From contig MAXL01000189.1 in assembly GCA_001751005.1 (NCBI GenBank), forward strand, positions 1 through 6,039: a stretch of 6,039 bases of DNA. Direction: 5' to 3'. Source of the stretch: Desulfobacterales bacterium S5133MH16. GTDB taxonomy: Bacteria; Desulfobacterota; Desulfobacteria; Desulfobacterales; UBA11574. Below, piece after piece: positions 1 through 5,565 of the stretch. The translations under genes and the position numbers were made by a program. The notes under the pieces were generated by a model. The model was not told the DNA's origin. It did no database searches and saw only the letters and a list, made by a program, of their open reading frames with translations. The first letter of the stretch is position 1; each line of letters begins with the position of its first letter.

Positions 1-11
1 AATTCAAGGCG

Positions 12-68
12 TGCAAATTTTGTAATCATGAGGCGTACTTTTCGTACGTTGAATGATTACGAAATGCA
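12..68. repeat. Long imperfect palindrome (REP-like hairpin repeat)
   Basis: Arms GTAATCAT (22-29) and ATGATTAC (53-60) match perfectly. Inside them CGTAC (34-38) pairs with GTACG (44-48) around the loop TTTTC. The 4x4 step between the two stems (GAGG against TTGA) allows two G-U pairs in RNA. Outside, ATTT (17-20) pairs with AAAT (62-65) and TGC (12-14) with GCA (66-68), leaving a two-base bulge. The element lies upstream of the radical SAM gene and has no coding potential. The flanking sequence up to about base 110 may belong to the same repeat, and it may continue left of the window. It resembles a dispersed repeat I recall from Desulfobacterales genomes; that is memory, not a search. The hairpin is seen directly; the repeat status is inferred. 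Confidence 0.7.
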
Positions 69-131
69 GCACAACGCAGAAGTTGGACTTTTTACGAAGC
101 CGTCAAAATTCACACTAAAGAAACCAATAAC

Positions 132-1043
132 ATGCATAAAAGATATAATGATTTTAACACGTATCTTAGAAGTATCTTTGGTTGCAGAGTTCAAAAAATA
201 ACCATTGATGCGGGTCTTTCCTGCCCAAACAGAGACGGTACGATTTCAACAGGAGGATGTATATACTGCAACATCCGGGGATCCGGAACCGGCGCCCATG
301 CCAAAGGGCTTTCTGTGACCGATCAAATCATTCAAGGTAAAAGAGCGCTTTCAAAGCGATACAAGGCAAAAAAATTCATTGCCTATTTTCAATCATTTTC
401 AAATACTTATGGTCCTTTTGACAGGCTTAAAATTCTTTATGAGCAGGCCCTTGCCATAGAAAATGTGGTCGGTCTATCCATCGGCACAAGGCCGGATTGT
501 GTGAATGAACCGATTCTGGAGCTGTTACAAGGGTATGCGGACAATTACCTTGTCTGGATCGAATACGGCCTGCAATCCGCCAATGATTCGACACTTGCCT
601 TTATCAATCGTGGGCATGACGTTATGTGCTTTAAAAAAGCAGTTCTTGCTACGAAAAACAGAGGGATTAAAATATGCGCCCATGTTATTATCGGTCTTCC
701 CAATGAAAAAAAAGCCCACGTGCTTGAAACAGCCAGGGCTGTTTCAGACATGGAAATAGACGGCATAAAGATCCACCTTCTCTATGTTGTCAGGGGCACA
801 ACGCTTGATAAGCTCTACGCTGCGGGCGAATATAGATGCCTTGAGCAGCAGGAATATGCAGACCTTGTCTGTGATTTTCTGGAACATATTCCGAAAAATA
901 TGGTTATTCAGCGACTCACCGGAGATCCGCACCCTGAAGAACTTGTTGCCCCCATGTGGGCCCTTAAAAAAACAGAGAATATGGCCCTGATAAAAAAAAC
1001 TCTGGAAAAAAGGGATTCGTGGCAGGGAAAGGGGGATTTTTAG
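132..1043 (+). CDS. Radical SAM protein, YhcC/YtqA (TIGR01212) family
   Basis: This 303-residue protein has the usual length of the family. It should bind a [4Fe-4S] cluster and cleave S-adenosylmethionine, but its substrate is not firmly established. The cluster cysteines are C31, C43 and C46, in the long-spaced pattern C-X11-C-X2-C within a GGCIYCN motif. This spacing is typical of the family and of Elp3-like enzymes, unlike the classical CX3CX2C. Other family-type blocks are SIGTRPDC (116-123), EYGLQS (144-149), HVIIGLP (184-190) and QRLTGD (260-265), which form the partial TIM barrel and the C-terminal part. The ATG at 132 precedes the conserved N-terminal segment, but the ribosome binding site is poor. 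In Bacillus the homologue YtqA neighbours the tRNA-modification gene ytqB, so a role in RNA modification is possible but unproven. The gene converges on nadE with an 87-bp gap. The family call is firm; the function is open. Confidence 0.93.
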   Translation: MHKRYNDFNTYLRSIFGCRVQKITIDAGLSCPNRDGTISTGGCIYCNIRGSGTGAHAKGLSVTDQIIQGKRALSKRYKAKKFIAYFQSFSNTYGPFDRLKILYEQALAIENVVGLSIGTRPDCVNEPILELLQGYADNYLVWIEYGLQSANDSTLAFINRGHDVMCFKKAVLATKNRGIKICAHVIIGLPNEKKAHVLETARAVSDMEIDGIKIHLLYVVRGTTLDKLYAAGEYRCLEQQEYADLVCDFLEHIPKNMVIQRLTGDPHPEELVAPMWALKKTENMALIKKTLEKRDSWQGKGDF

Positions 1044-1130
1044 AACCGTTTAGAGGGTTTAATGCTTATGTAAAAACCACAATATGAGACCGGGTGTCTC
1101 CAGGGTCGCAAACACACATGTCGAAACTTA

Positions 1131-2792
1131 TTATAACGATCCGGCTGTTTTTGTATATCCTTGTACAAGCGGATAATTTCTGCCATAACCGAACGCCTTT
1201 GACGTTACTTTAAGACCGGGAGCCGCCTGGTATCGCTTGTATTCGCTGCTGTCAACCTTGAAGATAACCTCCCCAACAATATCTTTATCAAATCCCATTT
1301 GAACCAACTCATCGGCCCCTTTGAAGTCTTCAATATATGCTTTTAAAATAGAATCAAGGATTTCATAGGGCGGCAGGTCGTCCTGATCGGTTTGATCGGG
1401 TTTGAGTTCAGCGGAAGGTGCTTTGGTGATGATCCGTGGCGGAATAAATTCTTTTTCTTGATTTATAAAGCGAGCCAGATCATAAACGGTGGTTTTTGGA
1501 ACATCTGAAATTACTGCCAGCCCTCCTGTCATATCGCCGTAGAGCGTACAGTAGCCCACGGCCAGCTCAGACTTATTGCCCGTAGAAAGTACAAGGGAGC
1601 CATGTTTGTTGGACAGGCCCATGAGAATTGTTCCCCTGATTCTGGCCTGGATATTCTGTTCCGTGACGCCTGGTTCGCTTTTTTTGAAAGACGGTGAGAG
1701 AAACCTTAAAAATTCTTTAAAGATACCGTCTATGGGGATTCGGGTAAGCACTATGCCCAGGTTTTCGGCAAGTTCCTCAGTATCTACGAAGTTTTCTTTT
1801 GAGGTATACTGAGACGGCATAAAAACCGCCGAAACATTTTCATGTCCTAAGGCTTTAACCGCAATACATGCTGTCAGCGCCGAATCTATGCCTCCGCTTA
1901 ACCCCACAACAACCTTTGAAAAACCACACTTTGTAACATAATCACGGGTTCCCATGACAAGGGCTTTCAAGATAGATTCTGTGTCCGAATTTGAAATCAG
2001 ATGCAGGTCGCCTTTGAATGGCTCAGGCGCTTCTGAATCAAAAACGATAAGATCTTCATCAAAATCACATGCTCTGGCCACAATATTTCCGTTTTTGTCA
2101 AAAACAGTGCTTATCCCATCGAAAATAACACTGTCATTTCCACCGACCTGGTTGGCAAATATTAAAGAAACGCCGTATTTTCGGGCCATGGAACCAAACA
2201 TATTCCATCTGAATTCTTTGGTTCCCACATAAAAAGGAGATGCAGATATGTTAATAACCAAATCTGCGCCGGCTTTTACAACCAGGGCCACAGGATCTGT
2301 GGAATATAGTCTTCTTTTGAAAATATCCTCGTCGTTCCAGGCATCTTCGCAAACGGTAAGTCCTATGCTGTGTCCCTTGTAAGGGTATGGTACACTTTCC
2401 CGGCCGGGCTCAAAATACCGGCTCTCATCGAATATGTCGTATGTGGGCAGGAGCCTTTTATGAACTTTATGCAATATTTTGCCGTCTTCAAAATGAACAA
2501 CAGAATTAAAAAGGGGTTTTCCTTTATGGGCAGAATTTTTATCCACAAATCCGCATATAACTCCGATATCCCGTATTGACGACAGGAGTCTGTTTAAACA
2601 GGCTAGATTGGCATCGACAAAATCGTTTTTTTCAAGAAGATCGCGTGGCGGATATCCCGAAATTACGAGTTCTGAAAAAACAACCACATCACATTTAAGC
2701 TCGATGGCTTTATCAGCAAAACATTTAATTTTTTCAAAATTATAGTTAAAGTCGCCGATAATGGGATTAATTTGTGCAATCGCTATTTTCAT
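1131..2792 (-). CDS. nadE: Glutamine-dependent NAD(+) synthetase
   Basis: This 553-residue cytoplasmic enzyme catalyses the last step of NAD synthesis: it amidates nicotinic acid adenine dinucleotide using ATP and ammonia released from glutamine. The N-terminal half (about 1-260) is a nitrilase-fold glutaminase with the triad E41 (in FSELVISGYPPRDLL), K112 (in HKRLLPTYDIFDE) and C148 (in LTVCEDAW). The C-terminal half is an ATP pyrophosphatase domain with the PP-loop SGGIDS (299-304), STGNKSE (403-409), and the signature blocks around 459-475 (PSAELKPDQTDQDDLPP). All key residues are present, so it should be active and use glutamine directly. The ATG at 2792 gives the typical MKIAIAQINP start, although no good Shine-Dalgarno is visible. 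It lies 221 bp downstream of miaA on the same strand. The gap holds a repeat structure, so cotranscription is uncertain. Confidence 0.97.
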   Translation of the reverse strand: MKIAIAQINPIIGDFNYNFEKIKCFADKAIELKCDVVVFSELVISGYPPRDLLEKNDFVDANLACLNRLLSSIRDIGVICGFVDKNSAHKGKPLFNSVVHFEDGKILHKVHKRLLPTYDIFDESRYFEPGRESVPYPYKGHSIGLTVCEDAWNDEDIFKRRLYSTDPVALVVKAGADLVINISASPFYVGTKEFRWNMFGSMARKYGVSLIFANQVGGNDSVIFDGISTVFDKNGNIVARACDFDEDLIVFDSEAPEPFKGDLHLISNSDTESILKALVMGTRDYVTKCGFSKVVVGLSGGIDSALTACIAVKALGHENVSAVFMPSQYTSKENFVDTEELAENLGIVLTRIPIDGIFKEFLRFLSPSFKKSEPGVTEQNIQARIRGTILMGLSNKHGSLVLSTGNKSELAVGYCTLYGDMTGGLAVISDVPKTTVYDLARFINQEKEFIPPRIITKAPSAELKPDQTDQDDLPPYEILDSILKAYIEDFKGADELVQMGFDKDIVGEVIFKVDSSEYKRYQAAPGLKVTSKAFGYGRNYPLVQGYTKTAGSL

Positions 2793-2809
2793 GGCAATTA
2801 AGATAAATA

Positions 2810-2972
2810 GGACACAGATTTCCGCAGATATACACAGATAACATTATTATTTTTGTAACAGTTTACTTTTTTGTAACAAATCGATTTCAAAATAGCAGTA
2901 ATATTTATAACAACCTAAAGTATGTCTTATATTTTAATTTAACATCTTGATAATCTGTGTTTATCTGTGTCC
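2810..2972. repeat. Inverted arrays of a 10-bp ACACAGAT-type unit flanking an AT-rich core
   Basis: The outer ends are a perfect 10-bp inverted repeat: GGACACAGAT (2810-2819) and ATCTGTGTCC (2963-2972). Each end is built of units spaced 10 bp apart. The left end has three (CACAGAT, CGCAGAT, CACAGAT, up to about 2839). The right end has two in opposite orientation (ATCTGTGT at 2953-2960 and 2963-2970). The roughly 110-bp core is very AT-rich, has no gene, and contains TTTTGTAACA twice (2851-2860 and 2869-2878). The structure occupies most of the miaA-nadE gap and ends 18 bp upstream of the nadE start. It could be a dispersed intergenic repeat, a small non-autonomous mobile element, or a foldback in the mRNA. 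The sequence alone does not decide between these. Confidence 0.6.
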
Positions 2973-3013
2973 AAAAAAGGAAACACCTATACTATCTATT
3001 TATTGTTATATAT

Positions 3014-3949
3014 TTACTCGGCTTGCAAGAATTTTTTTATAAGCCGGCAGATTTCTTTTATCTGTCCGGGTTCTTTCCATACAATCGTCGGATCGGCGTT
3101 GAACCACGTCAACTGACGTTTTGCATATCTTCTTGTATCTCGTTTCAATGTCCGCATGGTCTCATCCCAAGAACATCGTCCTTTAATAAAATCGACCAAG
3201 TGACGATAACCGATTGACCGCATCGATTTCAGGTCGTCCCGGTACCCCATGTCCAGAAGTCCCTGAACCTCGTCAAGAAATCCGGAGTCGATCATTGCAT
3301 CTGCCCTGTGATTAATACGATCATAAAGCACCTCCCTGTTTATATACAGGCCTATTTTTAACACCCTGAACCGATTATCTTTAAACCCGTGCTCCCGTTG
3401 AAATGCAGCAATGGTCTTTCCTGTCAACTCATATACTTCAAGGGCCCTTATAATCCTGTAAGTATCATTGGGGTGTATTCTTTCTGCCGTATCGGGATCA
3501 TGCAGGCTTAACCTTTTGTGAAGAAAATCAGCGCCGTAAATTCGGGCTTGTTCTTTCAATCGGTTACGCATACGGGTATCTGACCGACCGGCCTTAAACA
3601 GACCGTTCACAAGTGCTTTTATGTAAAGTCCCGTACCGCCGACGACAAAGGGGGTAACGCCACGGGCATAGAGTTTCATGACATTTTCATGGCCCATTTC
3701 CGCGAACTGTCTGACATCGAAATGCTCGTCCGGATCGACCAAATTAATCATATGATGAGCAACGCACGACTGCTCATCAGTCGTCGGCTTGGCGGTGCCG
3801 ATATCCATGTGTCTGTATATTTGCATTGAATCGGCACCGATAATCTCGCCGTTAAAAGTGCTGGCAAGATTAATTGCCGCAGAGGTTTTGCCCAAAGCCG
3901 TTGGTCCGCAAATTACTATGATTTTCGGCTTTACAATGTTAGAATACAT
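3014..3949 (-). CDS. miaA: tRNA dimethylallyltransferase MiaA
   Basis: This 311-residue protein has the usual length. It transfers a dimethylallyl group from dimethylallyl diphosphate to N6 of A37 in tRNAs reading codons that start with U, the first step toward ms2i6A. The sequence shows the P-loop GPTALGKTS (15-23), the catalytic and tRNA-binding block GADSMQIYRHMDIGTAKP (38-55, with D40, S41 and Q43), HHMINLVDP (65-73), VGGTGLY (103-109), the RIIRALEVYELTGK block, and a C-terminal KRQLTWF (277-283). Nothing is missing. The ATG at 3949 places the P-loop at the normal distance from the N-terminus. The ribosome binding site is weak (GGTAAG about 8 nt upstream). A promoter fits 46-74 bp upstream of the ATG. 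The gene is divergent from dsrC and is followed on its own strand by nadE. No hfq gene, a common miaA neighbour elsewhere, is present downstream. Confidence 0.97.
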   Translation of the reverse strand: MYSNIVKPKIIVICGPTALGKTSAAINLASTFNGEIIGADSMQIYRHMDIGTAKPTTDEQSCVAHHMINLVDPDEHFDVRQFAEMGHENVMKLYARGVTPFVVGGTGLYIKALVNGLFKAGRSDTRMRNRLKEQARIYGADFLHKRLSLHDPDTAERIHPNDTYRIIRALEVYELTGKTIAAFQREHGFKDNRFRVLKIGLYINREVLYDRINHRADAMIDSGFLDEVQGLLDMGYRDDLKSMRSIGYRHLVDFIKGRCSWDETMRTLKRDTRRYAKRQLTWFNADPTIVWKEPGQIKEICRLIKKFLQAE

Positions 3950-3994
3950 TATTCAACTTACCATTTGCTTCCGGGTTCTTACTTCCGTCCAATG

Positions 3995-4023
3995 ATTATA
4001 TAACGACCTTTTCCGTATTACAA
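3995..4023 (-). promoter_or_regulatory. Sigma-70-type promoter for miaA
   Basis: Read on the minus strand, a TTGTAA -35 box (4018-4023, four of six consensus bases) is followed by a 17-bp spacer and a perfect TATAAT -10 box (3995-4000). Transcription would begin near 3988, leaving a leader of about 39 nt before the miaA ATG. This is motif matching only, but the spacing is ideal and it is the best candidate in the gap. Confidence 0.6.
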
Positions 4024-4061
4024 ATTTCGTATTAATAAAATTTAGGATACATTACAGTAGA

Positions 4062-4073
4062 TTTGAGATCAAA
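4062..4073. promoter_or_regulatory. Possible operator palindrome upstream of dsrC
   Basis: TTTGA and TCAAA face each other across a 2-bp centre (GA), 31 bp upstream of the dsrC -35 box. The position suits an activator. In this AT-rich stretch a 5-bp inverted repeat can arise by chance, and it does not exactly match the FNR, HcpR or Rex consensus as I know them. Confidence 0.2.
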
Positions 4074-4104
4074 TTATTTTCAAAAAATATTTATATTTTT
4101 CATA

Positions 4105-4133
4105 TTGACATTAACAAATTAATCATATAGAGA
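4105..4133 (+). promoter_or_regulatory. Sigma-70-type promoter for dsrC
   Basis: A perfect TTGACA -35 box (4105-4110) is followed by a -10 region CATATAGAGA. TATAGA at 4126-4131 gives a 15-bp spacer, while TAGAGA at 4128-4133 gives 17 bp. The sequence just upstream of the -35 is almost pure A and T (from about 4071), like an UP element. The spacer contains ATTAA-N4-TTAAT (4110-4123), a possible repressor site. A start near 4138 would give a leader of about 65 nt. The -35 box is convincing; the exact -10 box is not. Confidence 0.5.
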
Positions 4134-4187
4134 TTTTTAGATTATAACGAAAAGAAGGCGGCAGGTAATAAGAATAATTAAAATATA

Positions 4188-4194
4188 AAGGAGG
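4188..4194 (+). promoter_or_regulatory. Strong ribosome binding site of dsrC
   Basis: AAGGAGG lies 8 nt before the ATG at 4203. It is a near-perfect Shine-Dalgarno, far better than those of the radical SAM, miaA and nadE genes, and it fits the high abundance expected of DsrC. Confidence 0.85.
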
Positions 4195-4202
4195 TTTGTT
4201 AA

Positions 4203-4520
4203 ATGGCAACAGCAGAGTTTATGGGAAAGACATTTACCGTAGATGAAGATGGCTTTATCGATGCCTATGAGAATTTTTGTCCGGAGTGGGTGCAATGGGT
4301 AAAAACTCAAGAAGGAATTGAAGAAATTACTGAAGAGCACGAAAGAGTTGTCACAGTGCTTCAGGAATACTATGAGAAGAACGGAATTGCCCCCATGGTC
4401 CGTATCCTGTCAAAAGTTACCGGTTTCAAACTGAAACATATTTATGAACTGTTTCCGTCAGGACCCGGTAAGGGAGCCTGTAAGATGGCTGGTCTTCCGA
4501 AACCGACCGGATGTGTCTAA
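4203..4520 (+). CDS. dsrC: DsrC, sulfur-carrier protein of dissimilatory sulfite reduction
   Basis: This 105-residue cytoplasmic protein is a cosubstrate of the siroheme enzyme DsrAB. In the family its two C-terminal cysteines form a trisulfide carrying the sulfur from sulfite, which the membrane complex DsrMKJOP then reduces. Both cysteines are present: C93 in GKGACKMAG and the penultimate C104 in the ending PTGCV. Total length and cysteine numbers match what I recall for Desulfovibrio vulgaris DsrC. This separates it from TusE and from DsrC-like proteins that lack one cysteine. C26 (NFCPEW) is an extra cysteine. No dsrAB lies nearby; in sulfate reducers dsrC is commonly unlinked from dsrAB. 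It has its own promoter and ribosome binding site and ends at a strong terminator 36 bp past the stop, so it looks monocistronic. It is the best marker of lifestyle in the window. Confidence 0.97.
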   Translation: MATAEFMGKTFTVDEDGFIDAYENFCPEWVQWVKTQEGIEEITEEHERVVTVLQEYYEKNGIAPMVRILSKVTGFKLKHIYELFPSGPGKGACKMAGLPKPTGCV

Positions 4521-4530
4521 TCAAAAACAC

Positions 4531-4536
4531 TATAAT
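4531..4536 (+). promoter_or_regulatory. Isolated TATAAT, possible -10 box for yjbQ-ahbA
   Basis: A perfect TATAAT lies 11 bp past the dsrC stop and ahead of the terminator. No credible -35 box sits 16-18 bp upstream (the bases there read CGGATG), and the stretch is AT-rich, so chance is likely. If real, its transcript would start before the terminator hairpin and carry it in the leader. Confidence 0.2.
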
Positions 4537-4556
4537 TAATTTTATCAGTTTTTAAC

Positions 4557-4589
4557 AAAAAAGTCCTGCAATTAAAGCAGGACTTTTTT
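4557..4589 (+). terminator. Rho-independent terminator of dsrC
   Basis: GTCCTGC (4563-4569) and GCAGGAC (4577-4583) form a perfect 7-bp stem around a 7-base loop. The stem is flanked by A6 (4557-4562) and T6 (4584-4589), which can extend pairing to 13 bp, and more T-rich sequence follows to 4594. It ends only a few bases before the yjbQ ribosome binding site, so yjbQ transcripts must come from readthrough or from an internal start ahead of the hairpin. Confidence 0.93.
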
Positions 4590-4596
4590 GTTTTGT

Positions 4597-4601
4597 GGAG
4601 G
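4597..4601 (+). promoter_or_regulatory. Ribosome binding site that fixes the yjbQ start
   Basis: GGAGG, followed by two more G residues, lies 6 nt ahead of the ATG at 4608. This favours ATG 4608 over the in-frame TTG at 4593, which lies upstream of the site and abuts the terminator T-tract. Confidence 0.8.
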
Positions 4602-4607
4602 GGATGC

Positions 4608-5012
4608 ATGATCTGTACAGTTCAATCAAGAACCCGGACAGAATTGATAGATATTACTTCAAAGATTCAGGATATGGTCATGTCCGCAGGTATCGGCCAG
4701 GGACTTTGCATGCTTTATGTGCCGCACACAACCGCAGCCATAACCATTAATGAAAGTGCCGATCCGAGCGTTAAAGATGATATTCTGATGATCATAAACA
4801 AGATAATACCGTGGGAAGCCGGATATCGCCATCTTGAGGGGAACTCACCGGCCCATATAAAATCGACAATTGTCGGACCTTCAGAGCTTATTGCCATAGA
4901 TAATAATCGACTGATACTCGGCACGTGGCAGGGAATATTTTTCTGTGAATTTGACGGCCCCCGACCCAGAAAGGTACAGGTTCGTATTATTAAAGAAAAG
5001 TTTCAGGAGTAA
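4608..5012 (+). CDS. yjbQ: YjbQ/UPF0047 family protein (secondary thiamine-phosphate synthase type)
   Basis: From ATG 4608 the protein has 134 residues, close to the roughly 138 of E. coli YjbQ. Family signatures run in order: PHTTAAITINESADP (39-53), HLEGNSPAHIKSTIVGPS (75-92) and LGTWQGIFFCEFDGPR (104-119). H40, H75 and H83, with E50 and D52, are the polar residues most likely to form the site. The family folds as a small oligomeric protein. Some members can weakly replace ThiE, hence the database name, but the physiological role is unknown, and thiamine synthesis should not be assumed. It follows the dsrC terminator and ends 3 bp before ahbA, whose ribosome binding site overlaps its last codons, so the two are probably translated from one mRNA. 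The family call is firm; the function is open. Confidence 0.92.
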   Translation: MICTVQSRTRTELIDITSKIQDMVMSAGIGQGLCMLYVPHTTAAITINESADPSVKDDILMIINKIIPWEAGYRHLEGNSPAHIKSTIVGPSELIAIDNNRLILGTWQGIFFCEFDGPRPRKVQVRIIKEKFQE

Positions 5013-5015
5013 CCC

Positions 5016-5471
5016 ATGCCGCCAATCGATGATATGGACAGGGCAATCCTTAACCTGATTCAATCCGACTTTCCCATAACACCCCGCCCTTATCTTGCAA
5101 TTGCCGAACGTCTCGGTTTTTCAGAAAATGATGTTATAAAACGACTGGGCCGGTTAAAAAAAAAGGGCATTATACGTCGAATAGGCGGGAATTTTGTTCC
5201 TGAAAAGTTGGGATTTGTCAGTACGTTATGTGCGGCAAGGGTTCCGGAAGACAAAATCCAAAGCTTTGCCGTGTCGGTAAACCGCTATCCGGGAGTCACT
5301 CATAATTATCAGCGGGATAATAAATATAACGTCTGGTTCACCTTTATTGCACCCTCCATGGAGGAAATAGAGGAAAACCTTAAGAATATCTCCCGACAGA
5401 CAGGGATTAGGGAAATTATCAACCTGCCGGCCACAAAGGTATTTAAGATAAAGGCGCATTTTAACCTTTAA
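5016..5471 (+). CDS. ahbA: Siroheme decarboxylase subunit AhbA (Lrp/AsnC-like fold)
   Basis: This 151-residue protein belongs to the AhbA/AhbB/NirD-L group, often misannotated as an Lrp regulator. With its partner AhbB it removes two acetate carboxyl groups from siroheme, giving 12,18-didecarboxysiroheme, the first dedicated step of the alternative heme pathway of sulfate reducers and archaea. A winged-helix-like N-terminus (about 5-60, with RRIGGNF at 54-60) is followed by a ferredoxin-like domain carrying GVTHNYQRDNKYNVWFTF (93-110; H96, Y98, R100) and the ending LPATKVFKIKAHF (138-149). I choose AhbA over AhbB because GFVSTLCAARVPEDK, HNYxR and LPATK fit my memory of AhbA, while AhbB carries a longer HCYRR-type block. 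The start is supported by CAGGAG 6 nt upstream. No ahbB, ahbC or ahbD is visible. The family is firm; the subunit assignment is less so. Confidence 0.82.
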   Translation: MPPIDDMDRAILNLIQSDFPITPRPYLAIAERLGFSENDVIKRLGRLKKKGIIRRIGGNFVPEKLGFVSTLCAARVPEDKIQSFAVSVNRYPGVTHNYQRDNKYNVWFTFIAPSMEEIEENLKNISRQTGIREIINLPATKVFKIKAHFNL

Positions 5472-5565
5472 CTTTTCAGGATAATAACTTTAACGACAAA
5501 AAAAACATACATCTATAAACGAAAGTCAACATATTAACACAAACTTAATATGAAAATCTAAAGAA

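Noticed and set aside
1086..1100. GAGAC-N5-GTCTC hairpin between the convergent radical SAM and nadE genes, considered as a bidirectional terminator
   Set aside because: The stem is only 5 bp and no T-tract follows on either strand. The second candidate, GGTTT/AAACC (1056-1079), has a 15-base loop and is equally weak.
1576..2579. Open frames on the plus strand opposite nadE (for example 1576-1812, 1954-2232, 2370-2579)
   Set aside because: They are antisense to a clearly conserved protein, show no recognisable domain, and have no convincing ribosome binding sites.
2973..3013. Terminator downstream of miaA, suggested by a T6 run on the minus strand
   Set aside because: No stable GC stem directly precedes the T-run.
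4593..4607. Upstream TTG start for yjbQ (adds five residues, MWRGC)
   Set aside because: It abuts the terminator T-tract and precedes the GGAGG site, whereas ATG 4608 is ideally spaced from that site and gives a normal family N-terminus.
5016..5471. Lrp/AsnC-type transcription regulator
   Set aside because: The fold is shared, but the HNYxR and YNVWFT blocks, the short length and the sulfate-reducer setting fit siroheme decarboxylase subunits better.
5472..5565. Promoter for the C-N hydrolase (TAATAT at 5546-5551)
   Set aside because: No acceptable -35 box lies at the right distance, and the region is AT-rich enough for chance matches.
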